Source of the DNA: Acetobacterium paludosum
Lineage (GTDB): Bacteria > Bacillota > Clostridia > Eubacteriales > Eubacteriaceae
Reading direction: 5' to 3'
NCBI RefSeq assembly: GCF_008086595.1
Contig: NZ_RXYA01000006.1
Span: 1-64,000 of the forward strand
DNA: 64,000 nucleotides
Made by a program: the position numbers and the translations under genes. Shown here in pieces: positions 42,883 to 51,934 of this stretch. The notes under the pieces were generated by a model. That model did no database searches and was not told where the DNA came from. It worked only from the letters and a program-made list of their open reading frames with translations. The first letter of the stretch is position 1, and each line of letters begins with the position of its first letter.

Positions 42883-43446
42883 ATGCGAATTTCAAAAGAA
42901 CCGGAAGTAAGAAAACAGGAAATAATTGATACGGCAATGAAAGTTTTTGCCAGAAAAGGCTATGAAGCTACCTCCATGACAGATATTGCGAAGGAAATGA
43001 ATGTGGTTTCGGGTCTGTGTTATCGGTATTTTAAGTCAAAGCATGAGTTATATGAAACAGCAGTGGAAATGTATGCGAAGGAATGCAGTGCACCAGTGAT
43101 TCAGATCCTGAGACAGGAAGGGTTGACGCTGGAAGGGTATATCGAACGACTGGAAAAAAATTTTATTACGACAGACGGCAAAGAGAAATATCATGATTTC
43201 TTTCATCAGGCTGAAAATGTGATGTTTCATCAGCAATTGGAGTTAGTGATGTTAAAAATTGTTATGCCACACATGATAAATTTTTTAGAGAACATGAAGA
43301 AACAAGGGGAAATTCAGATTGACGACACCGAAAGTGTGGCAAAGTTCATTCTGTATGGCCAAATGCCAATTATTAATGATGAGACAATAACAACGGCAGA
43401 AAAGGTGAGCAAGATAGATAAAATATTAAAAAAAATTCTATCTTAG
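42883..43446 (+). CDS. TetR/AcrR-family transcriptional regulator
   Basis: The 187-residue regulator has an N-terminal TetR helix-turn-helix domain (KQEIIDTAMKVFARKGYEA, then TSMTDIAKEMNVVSGLCYRYFKSKHELY, about 10-57). A mostly helical ligand-binding domain follows. ATG 42883 is preferred, with GGGAGG six bases upstream. It likely represses itself and perhaps the neighbouring VTT gene or the methyltransferase gene that follows. The ligand is unknown. Confidence 0.9.
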   Translation: MRISKEPEVRKQEIIDTAMKVFARKGYEATSMTDIAKEMNVVSGLCYRYFKSKHELYETAVEMYAKECSAPVIQILRQEGLTLEGYIERLEKNFITTDGKEKYHDFFHQAENVMFHQQLELVMLKIVMPHMINFLENMKKQGEIQIDDTESVAKFILYGQMPIINDETITTAEKVSKIDKILKKILS

Positions 43447-43486
43447 AAGAGTGATGTTCGTTAGTGAAATTATCAATATAAACAAC

Positions 43487-43520
43487 AACCCCCGGCTTAT
43501 TTCAATCGGGGTTATTATTT
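43487..43520 (+). terminator. Terminator of the TetR gene
   Basis: AACCCCC (43487-43493) pairs with GGGGTT (43508-43513), followed by ATTATTT. The stem is short but G+C rich. Confidence 0.6.
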
Positions 43521-43573
43521 AAACATCGAATGAATTAATGTCAATGATAAAAATTTAATGAAGGAGAAAATTA

Positions 43574-44194
43574 ATGAGCCAAGAAAAAGCAAAACAAGCA
43601 ACGAAAAAACATTTTGATGAGAGTGCGGAAGATTATAACAACAGTTATGATGGAAAATTTGTAAAATGCATGTATGACGAAATTGTTGAGAGAGTTCTAG
43701 CGGCCAACCCCAAGTCAATTTTAGATTTAGGTTGTGGCAATGGAAACATTCTGGAAAAAATAAAGCTAAAATCAGACGCGGATTTATATGGCCTTGATTT
43801 ATCTGAAAACATGATCGAATCAGCAAAAGAAAAATTAGGGGCAAGGGTAGAATTAAAAGTCGGAGATGCTGAACAACTGCCGTATGATGATAATCAATTT
43901 GATATTATCGTGTGCAATGCCTCGTTTCACCATTACCCAAATCCGGATCGGGTATTGCTGGAGATCCGCAGGGTTTTAAAACCGAAGGGAACATTGGTAT
44001 TGGGTGATCCGACAGCACCTTTTGAATGGTATCTAAAATTTTTGAATTGGGGTTTGAAATGGAGCAATTCAGGAGATTTTCGAATTTATGGAAAAAAAGA
44101 AATTCATGAATTGTTATTGAAGCATGGATTTAAGGTATCGGACTGGAAAAAAATTAATTATCGGACTTTTGTTATTAATGCATCTGGGATCTAA
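43574..44194 (+). CDS. Class I SAM-dependent methyltransferase
   Basis: The 206-residue protein is of the UbiE/methyltransferase-11 type. Motif I is ILDLGCGNGNILEKI (about 48-62), the acidic residue after strand 2 is LYGLDLSENM, and GDAEQLPYDDNQFDIIVCNASFHHYPNPDRVL forms motifs II and III. The last part (RTFVINASG) is short, as in methyltransferases acting on small molecules. The start follows AAGGAG. The substrate is not evident. It is followed by a strong bidirectional terminator. Confidence 0.88.
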   Translation: MSQEKAKQATKKHFDESAEDYNNSYDGKFVKCMYDEIVERVLAANPKSILDLGCGNGNILEKIKLKSDADLYGLDLSENMIESAKEKLGARVELKVGDAEQLPYDDNQFDIIVCNASFHHYPNPDRVLLEIRRVLKPKGTLVLGDPTAPFEWYLKFLNWGLKWSNSGDFRIYGKKEIHELLLKHGFKVSDWKKINYRTFVINASGI

Positions 44195-44288
44195 AGGCTG
44201 ATGAAAACCGGTGGCAGAATAGAAACATATTTGTTTGGTTTTGAATCATAACAATAGCTTTTTACCAACTTCAGAGTATCTATTCATG

Positions 44289-44335
44289 CCAAGACCCCCC
44301 TTTTCATTTTTTGAAAAGGGGGGTCTTGGGTTTTA
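44289..44335. terminator. Bidirectional terminator between convergent genes
   Basis: A perfect 16-bp stem (44289-44304 with 44314-44329), rich in G and C (CCAAGACCCCCC), is followed by a T run on the plus strand. Confidence 0.88.
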
Positions 44336-44345
44336 ACCGTTATGA

Positions 44346-45971
44346 TTATAAGGCTGACAGTTTAGCCTGCATTTCTGGACTCAATTGGACAACCAGTTCG
44401 GCGTTGTAAGAGCGGTTTTCGGTTGGCAGTTTGAAGATCTGCTCAGCGGCAAGAGCATAGGTCCGGGAGATATCGGCAAAGGAGCCTTCCTTGACAGCCG
44501 GATCAACATCTGTCGCAAAGATCGAAATGGTATCGTTGTTGTTGTTGACGACCTCGATGGTGCGAAACTGCTGGGGAAATTCTCTCAGCGATGAGGTCTC
44601 GACTTCCCAGAAGCCAAGTTCCGGCCGGCTGTCGTCCGGTGATTTCAGTGCGGTCACCATATTGAGATGGCGGTGTCCGGCAACGATCAGAATCAGGTTT
44701 GGATAGGTATGAAGTTTAGCAATGAGCTCTTCTTCAGTGACAACAGCGTATTGGCTGAAGGTCATTAAAGCATTGAGACCGCTGCTTTCAGGATTAGCGC
44801 CGATGGGGATGTGCATGGCGATAATCATCAGTTTATCTTCAGCCTGACCTTTGTCCAGTTCGTTGACAAGCCATTCATAGCGTTCCGCGTCAAGCGAGCC
44901 CTTGCCATTGCCATAAGGGCCGCTGGGATCTTCATCACGCTGAGTGTCATCAACGACGATGACCTTAATGGGCACATCGGATTTTGGTTCAAAGCTGTAG
45001 CAGCCGAATCCACTGGCGGCGTGGGATTCATTGAAGCCGTGTCCTTTTGGTTCGGTGGTGGTATCGAAAAATTCGCTGAACCACTCGTGTCGAAAAAGCG
45101 AGCGGCGATTGGGATCCGCGGGTATTGTTGGGGCACCATCCGGAAAGTCGGAAACCGGACCGGCGCCGATGATGTCGCCGTATGGGGTTCGGCCATCGAT
45201 TGAGCCCATGTAATAGCCTCGGCCGTTGATGCCGGCACCGGAGGTGAAGATATTATCCATATTGATGATGGTGTCGCCAATCAGGGTCTCGCGGATGTAG
45301 TCATCCGGGGGAAACATACCCATCCAGAAATGATCGTGGTTGCCAAGGACCTGATACCAGGGGATCGATTTGTCAAGCCCAGCGGCCTGGTATTCATCCT
45401 GGTAGTCATTAAGCGGTCCGGGAATGGGATCATCTTTCGCGCCAGAACACGGATTGATGAGCTGGCCGTCAAGGACATCAATAAACCAGCGAAGCTCGTT
45501 GTGCTGGGTGCAGTTGCAGTCATCACCCAGGGAAATTCCGAAATCAAATGACTTTTTCTGGTGAAGGGCATTGACGGTCTGGACGGCGGCATCAAGGACA
45601 TGGGTGGTATACAGCATAATTCCGGAATAACCAGAAATAACGCCCCATTCGTAGCCATAATAAGGAACCTGGGCAGGAGATTCTTTGTCAGTCAGGTGAA
45701 TATCGGTCATGGTAAAGAAATTCAAAAGTCGCATCGGCTCAGCAACTAATGAATGGTCGTAAGCAGCGGGCATGAGATCCAGTCGCTTTTCATAATCAAG
45801 TCCGTCGCCATATTGCCATTGACCATAGCCATACTGCGAATATTTTGAGAGCTCATGGATCGGAACTTTAGGGGCAGATGAGGGGATCGGAACAGGAACA
45901 ATCGTTCGTTCAACCGTTGTAAAGACTTCAGAATCGATTGGATAGCTTGCTTCAGGATTTATTTTTGTCAT
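44346..45971 (-). CDS. Metallophosphoesterase (TIGR03768-like)
   Basis: The 541-residue protein belongs to the calcineurin-like metallophosphoesterase superfamily. Metal-binding motifs are in order: FFTMTDIHLTD (D-x-H), GISLGDDCN (GD), QVLGNHDHF (GNHD), IIAMHIPIG (H) and IVAGHRHLN (GHxH). The long N-terminus and the insertions fit a family (TIGR03768) of secreted-type phosphoesterases, although I see no signal peptide. It would cleave a phosphoester with two metals; the substrate is unknown. G+C is visibly higher than in the flanking genes, a possible sign of transfer. The ribosome binding site is AAAGGAG. Confidence 0.85.
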   Translation of the reverse strand: MTKINPEASYPIDSEVFTTVERTIVPVPIPSSAPKVPIHELSKYSQYGYGQWQYGDGLDYEKRLDLMPAAYDHSLVAEPMRLLNFFTMTDIHLTDKESPAQVPYYGYEWGVISGYSGIMLYTTHVLDAAVQTVNALHQKKSFDFGISLGDDCNCTQHNELRWFIDVLDGQLINPCSGAKDDPIPGPLNDYQDEYQAAGLDKSIPWYQVLGNHDHFWMGMFPPDDYIRETLIGDTIINMDNIFTSGAGINGRGYYMGSIDGRTPYGDIIGAGPVSDFPDGAPTIPADPNRRSLFRHEWFSEFFDTTTEPKGHGFNESHAASGFGCYSFEPKSDVPIKVIVVDDTQRDEDPSGPYGNGKGSLDAERYEWLVNELDKGQAEDKLMIIAMHIPIGANPESSGLNALMTFSQYAVVTEEELIAKLHTYPNLILIVAGHRHLNMVTALKSPDDSRPELGFWEVETSSLREFPQQFRTIEVVNNNNDTISIFATDVDPAVKEGSFADISRTYALAAEQIFKLPTENRSYNAELVVQLSPEMQAKLSAL

Positions 45972-46201
45972 TTTCGGTCTCCTTTTAATTTAGATTAAGA
46001 TAATTTCTAATGGCACTGTGATCTTTTTTTATAGTGCTAGTTTACCATATTTTAAATCAAAAGATAAAGCTTATATAATTAATCAATTAAAAAGCTTAAG
46101 ACTATTCATGTTTTAATAAATTGTTCATGATATACTGAAAAAAAGTTATTTGTCAGCAAGCTGGTTTTGCAATAATCATTTTTAGTCTGGAGTTGATCGT
46201 A

Positions 46202-46702
46202 TTGATAAAAAAAAGTACCAAACCGAAAGACCTTTTTCATCTGGGATTTGAACTTGGGCTGATCCTAAAAGGTTTAAACGGTTTATTGGAGATGATTGGC
46301 GGCATATTGTTCTTGTTTTTAAACCCAGACAGACTGAATTATATCATTGTTTTATTGACGCAAAATGAATTATCTCAGGATCCAAATGATATCGTGGCAA
46401 ATGCGTTAATCAATCTAAGTCACAGCTTTTCAGTCAGTACACAACATTTTGGGGCTTTCTATCTGTTATCCCATGGTCTGATCAAATGCATTCTTATTTT
46501 TCTGTTATGGCGAAGAAAAAGTTGGGCCTATCCTCTTACGATAGGCGCATTAGCATTATTTATACTCTATCAGTTATACCGATACATCATCAGCCCATCA
46601 TGGTTTTTGATCGCTCTTTCTATTTTAGATGCGGTGATGATTGGTCTGACTTTGATAGAGTATCGAAAAATGAGAAGTCAGCCCGTTCAACTTGAAGAGT
46701 GA
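46202..46702 (+). CDS. DUF2127 membrane protein
   Basis: The protein of about 166 residues has four membrane helices and the DUF2127 layout: FHLGFELGLILKGLNGLLEMIGGILF near the N-terminus, FGAFYLLSHGLIKCILIFLLWRRKSWAYP in the centre, and a conserved YRYIISPSWFLIALSILDAVM. The function is unknown. TTG at 46202 is favoured because CTGGAG is about ten bases ahead; TTG 46193 would place that site at zero distance. It has no close operon partner. Confidence 0.75.
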   Translation: MIKKSTKPKDLFHLGFELGLILKGLNGLLEMIGGILFLFLNPDRLNYIIVLLTQNELSQDPNDIVANALINLSHSFSVSTQHFGAFYLLSHGLIKCILIFLLWRRKSWAYPLTIGALALFILYQLYRYIISPSWFLIALSILDAVMIGLTLIEYRKMRSQPVQLEE

Positions 46703-46867
46703 TGTCATTCTACGATAAGAGTGCGGTTTAGCTGATTAAAAATTAGATAAATGGCTATAATTAATTTAAGTGATGTCATTTCGGCTGAGAAGCAGAGAAG
46801 CAGCGATTAAAAAAGATTAACCGATTAGTTTGAGGTAGTAAGGCTTTAAAAATATAAGGAGGAAAAA

Positions 46868-47323
46868 ATGGCTAACATTATTAAAGTAGGAGAAAAGGCA
46901 CCCGATTTTAAATTACAGGACCAAAGTGAAAAAGAAATATCGCTCAGTTTGTTCAAAGGTAAGAAAGTTCTTTTATCATGGCACCCATTAGCATGGACGG
47001 CAGTGTGTACGGATCAAATGAGATCTTTGGAAAGAAATTTTAAACAGTTTGAAGAAAAGAATACGGTGGTATTGGGTTTAAGTATTGATTCTCAGCCGAG
47101 TAAATCGGTATGGGCAAGAGTACTGTGTTTGAACAACATAAAGATTCTGGCGGACTTTAATCCGCTGGGAGAAGTCTCAAGAAAATACGGGATCTTCAGA
47201 GAAGACCGTGGGTCATCAGAGCGAGCAAACATTCTCATTGACGAGAATGGCATGGTAATATGGGCAAAATTATATGAAATTCATACGCTTCCTGATGTGG
47301 CGGAAATCCTGGAACAATTATAG
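46868..47323 (+). CDS. Peroxiredoxin (AhpC/TSA family)
   Basis: The 151-residue peroxiredoxin reduces peroxides through a reactive cysteine in HPLAWTAVCTDQM (about residue 48), where P-x3-T-x2-C is the family motif. The start GEKAPDFKLQDQSEKEISL is typical. A second cysteine (VLCLNN, about 82) may resolve the disulfide. No resolving cysteine is present at the C-terminal end. The ATG follows AAGGAGG. It sits in a plus-strand run with a GNAT protein and an enoate-reductase-like gene and may protect oxygen-sensitive enzymes. Confidence 0.9.
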   Translation: MANIIKVGEKAPDFKLQDQSEKEISLSLFKGKKVLLSWHPLAWTAVCTDQMRSLERNFKQFEEKNTVVLGLSIDSQPSKSVWARVLCLNNIKILADFNPLGEVSRKYGIFREDRGSSERANILIDENGMVIWAKLYEIHTLPDVAEILEQL

Positions 47324-47361
47324 GAGACGTTCGGATCGAGACGCAATAACAGGAGCTTGAA

Positions 47362-47895
47362 ATGGGAATAGTATTAACCGAATTAGAAGAAAAAGATTAT
47401 GAAAAAATATATCATTTAATGGAAGTTGCTTTTGAGAAGGAAGAAATCAGAACATGCGAAAGTGGCCGGGAGCAATTAAACAAGGGCAATTACCGGATTT
47501 TGATTTCCCCAAATAACAAGGATGACATCGGTGGTTTTATTGCTGAGTGGGATCTTGAAACCTTTGTTTTTATTGAACATTTTGCGGTTGAAAAAGAACT
47601 CCGGGGACTTGGAATCGGTTCGAAAATGCTGGAAGAGTATTTAAAAAAGGCAACCAAACCCGTGATGGTTGAAGTGGAAGACAATGAAACGGAAATTGGA
47701 AAACGGCGGATCAATTTTTATAAAAGAATGGGCTTCTTTCTATCTGAATTTGGTTATCATCAACCAATTTTAAGAGGCGACGGAGAGAAAGAAATACTGC
47801 TTAGAATCATGAGCTTTCCCGAAGAATTATCAGAGGAAGGGTTTCTTGAGTTTAAGAAGGTGGTTTTTGAAAAAATTTATAAAAGAAAAAATTAA
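47362..47895 (+). CDS. GNAT family N-acetyltransferase
   Basis: The 177-residue protein has a GNAT fold. Strand 4 is FVFIEHFAVEKELRGLGIGSKMLEEYL (about 72-98), with the acetyl-CoA loop R-G-L-G-I-G-S (R/QxxGxG/A). VMVEVEDNETEIGKRRINFYKRMGFF follows, a typical C-terminal half. The acceptor is unknown. The ATG has AGGAG ahead. The gene is 38 bases after the peroxiredoxin gene and probably shares its transcript. Confidence 0.85.
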   Translation: MGIVLTELEEKDYEKIYHLMEVAFEKEEIRTCESGREQLNKGNYRILISPNNKDDIGGFIAEWDLETFVFIEHFAVEKELRGLGIGSKMLEEYLKKATKPVMVEVEDNETEIGKRRINFYKRMGFFLSEFGYHQPILRGDGEKEILLRIMSFPEELSEEGFLEFKKVVFEKIYKRKN

Positions 47896-47959
47896 AGTGA
47901 GTCAGGTACTCATTTAGTGATTGCTTTTGGGCAAATTAGAACGGAAAGGGGAATTGTTA

Positions 47960-49954
47960 ATGGAAAACAGGTATTCAAAACTATTTCAACCAACTTATAT
48001 CGGAAAACTTAAGATTAAAAACAAAATATCCATGGCACCCATGGGACCAATCGGTTTTGCGGATGACAATGGAGCATTTAATCAAAGAGGGCAGGATTAT
48101 TATGTCGAACGGGCAAAAGGCGGAGTCGGTCTCATTATTACCGGAATTTGCAGTGTTGATTTAGAGGTAGAGGATATGACAAAACCCGTCATTCCCTGTC
48201 CCACCATCAATCCATTGGCGTTTATTTATGCGGGAACGCAGATGAACGAACGGATTCATGCATATGGAGCGAAGATTATTATGCAATTGACAGGCGGACT
48301 GGGGAGAAGTGCGATACCGGGATTTGTTGGTAAGCATATTGCCCCGTCCAAGCAGGAAAATCGCTGGGAACCTGCCATTATTCACAGAGAGATGACCGTT
48401 GAAGAAATCCAGGAGGTTATCAATAAATTTGCGATCGCGGCTTCAGTCGCAAAAGCTGCGGGTTTTGATGGTGTGGAAGTTCATGCAGTTCACGAAGGCT
48501 ATCTGCTCGATCAATTTGCCATTTCCTTTTTCAATAAGAGAACCGATGATTATGGCGGCAGTTTAGAAAATCGGTTAAGATTTGCAACCGAGATTGTGAA
48601 GGCCATAAAAGGTGTTTGCGGCGCAGACTATCCGGTTACCCTGCGTTACAGCCTCAAAAGCTTTATGAAAGGTTTACGCCAGGGGGCCTTGCCGGGAGAA
48701 AAATTTGCTGAAGTCGGAAAAGATACTGCCGAAGGAATCGCGGCCGCCAAACTATTGGCTGCGGCAGGATACGATGCCCTGAACGTGGATGCGGGAACCT
48801 ACGACTCCTGGTATTGGAACCATCCGCCGATGTACTTTAAGGAAGGCGGCATGTATCGTGAGTTTGGAAGAATTTTAAAACACCAGGTTAGCGTGCCGAT
48901 TATTTTAGCCGGTCGCATGGATGACCCGGATATGGCCTGTGCGGCTATTGGCGATTCATGCGATATTGTCAGCTATGGCCGGCCGCTTCTGTCGGATCCC
49001 GATTATCCGGAAAAGGTCAGACAGGGACGTTTAGATGAGATCCGTCCGTGCTTGTCCTGTCATGAAGGCTGTCTGGGGAGAATATCCCATGGGCCGCTGT
49101 GTTGTGCAGTTAATCCGGAAGTCGGGCGAGAAAAGATATATGGCATTGAACCGGCAAAGCAGAAGAAAAATGTTCTGGTCATTGGCGGGGGACTGGCCGG
49201 AATGGAAGTCGCCCGGGTTTGCGCCATCCGTGGGCATAATGTGACACTCTGTGAAAAATCGGATAAGCTGGGGGGAAACTTAATCCCCGGAAGCGTGCCG
49301 GATTTTAAAATAAATGATAAAAAGCTTTTGGCCTGGTATGAAAGACAACTTGAGCTTCTGCAGGTCATGGTTAAGAAAAACATAACGATGAATAAAGAGC
49401 GGATCGAAATCCAGGGGGATGAAATCGTTGTGGTAGCAACCGGGTCCCAGCCAATTGCCGGAAATTTCGGGAATGAAAGAGAAATGATCACGGCCAGCGA
49501 GGCCTTGCTGGGAACAAAGCCGGTGGGCCAAAAAGTCCTGATTATCGGCGGCGGATTGGTTGGCTGTGAAACGGGGTTGTGGCTGGCCCAGCAGGGGAAA
49601 GACGTCACGATCGTTGAGATGGCGCCGGATATAGCCGGGGGCCCCCATGGTATGCCGTTTATGAATTACGATATGTTAAAAGATGAATTAACCTATCATC
49701 AGGTTGAAATTTATAAAAGCACTCAGGTTTCCAGCGTTGAAAAAGACCTTATTACACTGGTGACTCAAGATGGCGAGGTCAAACTTTTAGCGGATACCGT
49801 GATTATTGCCATTGGTTATAGAGCTGAAAATCATTTGTACAAGCAGATTAATGTGGATAGCAAGGTTCCGGTATACAATATTGGGGACTCCCGGCATGTG
49901 AACAATATCATGTATGCCATTTGGGATGCCTATGAAATAGCCCGGGAATTGTAA
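47960..49954 (+). CDS. Enoate reductase-like flavoenzyme (2,4-dienoyl-CoA reductase/BaiCD type)
   Basis: The 664-residue protein has three parts. An old yellow enzyme-like TIM barrel binds FMN (KLKIKNKISMAPMG at the start; HAVHEGYLLDQFAISFFNKRTDDYGG near 170-195). A cysteine cluster CLSCHEGCLGRIS...CC (about 365-385) would hold a [4Fe-4S] centre. FAD and NAD(P)H Rossmann domains have GGGLAGMEVAR and GGGLVGCETGLWL. Such enzymes reduce activated C=C bonds of enoates, enals or dienoyl-CoA anaerobically. ATG 47960 follows AAAGGGG. The exact substrate is unknown. Confidence 0.88.
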   Translation: MENRYSKLFQPTYIGKLKIKNKISMAPMGPIGFADDNGAFNQRGQDYYVERAKGGVGLIITGICSVDLEVEDMTKPVIPCPTINPLAFIYAGTQMNERIHAYGAKIIMQLTGGLGRSAIPGFVGKHIAPSKQENRWEPAIIHREMTVEEIQEVINKFAIAASVAKAAGFDGVEVHAVHEGYLLDQFAISFFNKRTDDYGGSLENRLRFATEIVKAIKGVCGADYPVTLRYSLKSFMKGLRQGALPGEKFAEVGKDTAEGIAAAKLLAAAGYDALNVDAGTYDSWYWNHPPMYFKEGGMYREFGRILKHQVSVPIILAGRMDDPDMACAAIGDSCDIVSYGRPLLSDPDYPEKVRQGRLDEIRPCLSCHEGCLGRISHGPLCCAVNPEVGREKIYGIEPAKQKKNVLVIGGGLAGMEVARVCAIRGHNVTLCEKSDKLGGNLIPGSVPDFKINDKKLLAWYERQLELLQVMVKKNITMNKERIEIQGDEIVVVATGSQPIAGNFGNEREMITASEALLGTKPVGQKVLIIGGGLVGCETGLWLAQQGKDVTIVEMAPDIAGGPHGMPFMNYDMLKDELTYHQVEIYKSTQVSSVEKDLITLVTQDGEVKLLADTVIIAIGYRAENHLYKQINVDSKVPVYNIGDSRHVNNIMYAIWDAYEIAREL

Positions 49955-49961
49955 ACAGCCA

Positions 49962-50020
49962 TTAAAGGCCAATTGTTTTATCGCAGTGCGGCGCACTGCG
50001 ATAAAACAATTGGCCTTTAA
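49962..50020. terminator. Long perfect hairpin between convergent genes
   Basis: Two 28-base arms (49962-49989 and 49993-50020) are perfectly complementary around a three-base loop. The outer ends AAAGG/CCTTT give short T runs. It lies between the enoate reductase-like gene and thiC and probably ends both transcripts. Confidence 0.82.
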
Positions 50021-50029
50021 CTTTAGTGC

Positions 50030-51343
50030 TTAATTTTCAGAATAAAATTCGACCGTTTTTCCTTCTAAAATCATATTGGTGGTTTTCACGGCGCACATTT
50101 TCCCACACATGGTGCAGGTGTGTTTTTCGGCAGGAGAGGCGCTTTCGTAATAGGCTCTTGCTTTTTCGGAATCAATTGCAAGTTCAAACATGGCATCCCA
50201 ATCGAGTTTATGACGAGCTTCCGCCATGTTATTATCGATTTCTCGGGCATGAGGCACGCCTTTGGCGATATCTGCGGCGTGCGCGGCAATTTTGCTGGCA
50301 ATAATACCCTCTTTTACATCATTGATATCCGGGAGCCGCAAGTGTTCTGCCGGGGTGACGTAGCAAAGAAAATCCGCACCGCTGGCGGCGGCGATGGCAC
50401 CGCCAATGGCGGAGGTAATATGGTCATACCCCGGGGCGATGTCGGTTACCAAGGGGCCTAAAACATAGAAAGGGGCACCATGGCACAGCCGTTTCTGAAT
50501 GGTCATATTGGCCGCGATTTCATTCATTGCCATATGTCCGGGGCCTTCAACCATAACCTGAACATCTTTTTCCCAGGCCCGTTTGGTAAGCTGGCCCAGC
50601 TCGATTAGTTCGCTGAGCTGTGAGGCATCGGAACTGTCATCAATGCAGCCCGGTCTTAATGCATCACCAAGACTGATGGTAACGTCGAATTCCCGAAGAA
50701 TTTCCAGAAATTCATCATAGTATTCATAGAAGGGATTTTCATTTCCGGTCATTTCCATCCAGGCAAAGAGCAGGGAACCGCCCCGGGAAACGATATTCAT
50801 TTTTCGGCCGGTACGCTTAAAGGCTTCAATGGCCCGTTTATTGATGCCGGCGTGGATGGTCATAAAATCAACCCCTTCTTCAGCATGCGAGCGGACGACT
50901 TTCATAAAATCCTGGGGGGTGATTTCCAATAAGTCTTTTTCCAGATAACCAATGGCATCGTACATCGGAACGGTGCCGATCATGGCTGGAGAAATTTTTA
51001 TGAGTTGGTTGCGAAAGGTGTTGGTTTTCCCATAATTGCTTAAATCCATGATGGCTTCAGCGCCAAATTTCAGAGCGAGCTTAACCTTTTCCAGTTCAAT
51101 ATCATAATTTTTACAGTCTCCGGAAACCCCCAGATTGACATTGATTTTTGTGCTCAGTCCGGTGCCGATACCCTCTGGGGAGAGTGATGTATGGTTAATA
51201 TTTGCCGGAATGGCAACCTGACCACAGGCAATCAGTCCCCTGAGTTTTTCGGGTTCCATGAATTCTTTTTTAGCCACGATTAGCATTTCTGGGGTAATGA
51301 TGCCTTTTTTAGCCGCTTCCATTTGCGTTTTGTAGTTTTTCAT
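50030..51343 (-). CDS. thiC: Phosphomethylpyrimidine synthase ThiC
   Basis: The 437-residue radical SAM enzyme converts aminoimidazole ribotide to the thiamin pyrimidine (HMP-P). Family blocks are [68 protein letters not shown] and [15 protein letters not shown]. The C-terminal cluster motif is [10 protein letters not shown]2CX3C, one residue shorter than the textbook CX2CX4C. The short N-terminus is usual in clostridia. ATG 51343 follows AAAGGAA. A TPP riboswitch and attenuator upstream show thiamin control and argue against a benzimidazole-making paralogue. Confidence 0.94.
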   Translation of the reverse strand: MKNYKTQMEAAKKGIITPEMLIVAKKEFMEPEKLRGLIACGQVAIPANINHTSLSPEGIGTGLSTKINVNLGVSGDCKNYDIELEKVKLALKFGAEAIMDLSNYGKTNTFRNQLIKISPAMIGTVPMYDAIGYLEKDLLEITPQDFMKVVRSHAEEGVDFMTIHAGINKRAIEAFKRTGRKMNIVSRGGSLLFAWMEMTGNENPFYEYYDEFLEILREFDVTISLGDALRPGCIDDSSDASQLSELIELGQLTKRAWEKDVQVMVEGPGHMAMNEIAANMTIQKRLCHGAPFYVLGPLVTDIAPGYDHITSAIGGAIAAASGADFLCYVTPAEHLRLPDINDVKEGIIASKIAAHAADIAKGVPHAREIDNNMAEARHKLDWDAMFELAIDSEKARAYYESASPAEKHTCTMCGKMCAVKTTNMILEGKTVEFYSEN

Positions 51344-51373
51344 CGGTTGTTCCTTTCGAATTTGTTTTTTGCA

Positions 51374-51418
51374 TAAAAAAAAGTGCTTTCCCATTCAGGA
51401 AGGCACTAAAAGCACTTG
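51374..51418 (-). terminator. Attenuator of the TPP riboswitch
   Basis: On the minus strand AAGTGCTTT pairs with AAAGCACTT, followed by eight T, between the riboswitch and thiC. This implies regulation by premature termination when TPP is bound. Confidence 0.8.
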
Positions 51419-51439
51419 ATTAATAATATTAGCCGAAAC

Positions 51440-51522
51440 GCTCTGCTTCCCTACGTTAGTATTAACTAACAGGTTCAAAGGGTCAGGTTTTAACCTTCTC
51501 AACTAGCATCTAGTCCCCCCGC
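51440..51522 (-). promoter_or_regulatory. TPP riboswitch (THI box)
   Basis: Read on the minus strand, the leader begins GGGGGACTAG and contains the conserved TGAGAAGG (CTGAGA-like) and ACCTGACCCTTTGAACCTG. It ends with CTAACGTAGGGAAGC, the hallmarks of the thiamin pyrophosphate aptamer. Confidence 0.95.
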
Positions 51523-51544
51523 AAATAAATATTCAATTTATCGC

Positions 51545-51572
51545 ATTATATCATGGAAAGAAAATTTGTCAA
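51545..51572 (-). promoter_or_regulatory. Promoter of thiC
   Basis: On the minus strand TTGACA (51572-51567) and TATAAT (51550-51545) have 16-base spacing, about 23 bases ahead of the aptamer. Confidence 0.7.
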
Positions 51573-51623
51573 GATGAAGGGGGGATGTACTCAGTTTTGT
51601 CTGAAAAATTGATCACAGCACTA

Positions 51624-51651
51624 TTTACAAAAGATCCAAATGTGTTATAAT
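51624..51651 (+). promoter_or_regulatory. Promoter of the cobalamin riboswitch transcript
   Basis: TTTACA (51624-51629) and TATAAT (51646-51651) have 16-base spacing. It is divergent from the thiC promoter and about 22 bases before the aptamer. Confidence 0.65.
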
Positions 51652-51673
51652 GCTAGTAATTAAATGATTGTTT

Positions 51674-51840
51674 TTCGGGTGCCTTTCGGGGAGAATAGGG
51701 AAATAAAATAAGTGAAATACTTATACGGGCCCACCGCTGTGAATTGGGAGTTGCTGTTATATTGCCACTGTTGTAAAAGACGGGAAGGCGACAGGAGCGA
51801 TGATCATAAGTCAGAAGACCTGCCGGAAAAACCAGATTAT
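51674..51840 (+). promoter_or_regulatory. Cobalamin riboswitch
   Basis: The leader shows the conserved order of the B12 aptamer. GGTGCC is near the start, then GGGAATAGGG-like sequence, AAGTGAAATACTT, GCCACTGTTGTAAAAGACGGGAAGGCGA and the B12 box AGTCAGAAGACCTGCC (51809-51824). A terminator follows directly, so cobalamin should switch off the downstream dehydrogenase gene. Confidence 0.93.
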
Positions 51841-51852
51841 GTCAGATGTGGA

Positions 51853-51887
51853 AAGTCTACACTTTTATTAGTGTAGGCTTTTTTGTT
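51853..51887 (+). terminator. Expression-platform terminator of the cobalamin riboswitch
   Basis: AGTCTACACT (51854-51863) pairs with AGTGTAGGCT (51870-51879) with one wobble, followed by six T. It lies 48 bases ahead of the dehydrogenase start. Confidence 0.85.
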
Positions 51888-51934
51888 TTTTAGTTAGAAT
51901 TTGATCGATAGAAATATGAAAAGGGTGGATAAGA

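Noticed and set aside
44811-45658. Open frames of 120-130 codons within the metallophosphoesterase gene on other frames or strands
   Set aside because: They lie wholly inside a gene with all metallophosphoesterase motifs in order. The high G+C of that gene makes long shadow frames likely.
50030-51343. bzaF (benzimidazole synthesis) instead of thiC
   Set aside because: The gene has a clear TPP riboswitch with attenuator. The cobalamin riboswitch nearby reads in the other direction to the dehydrogenase gene.
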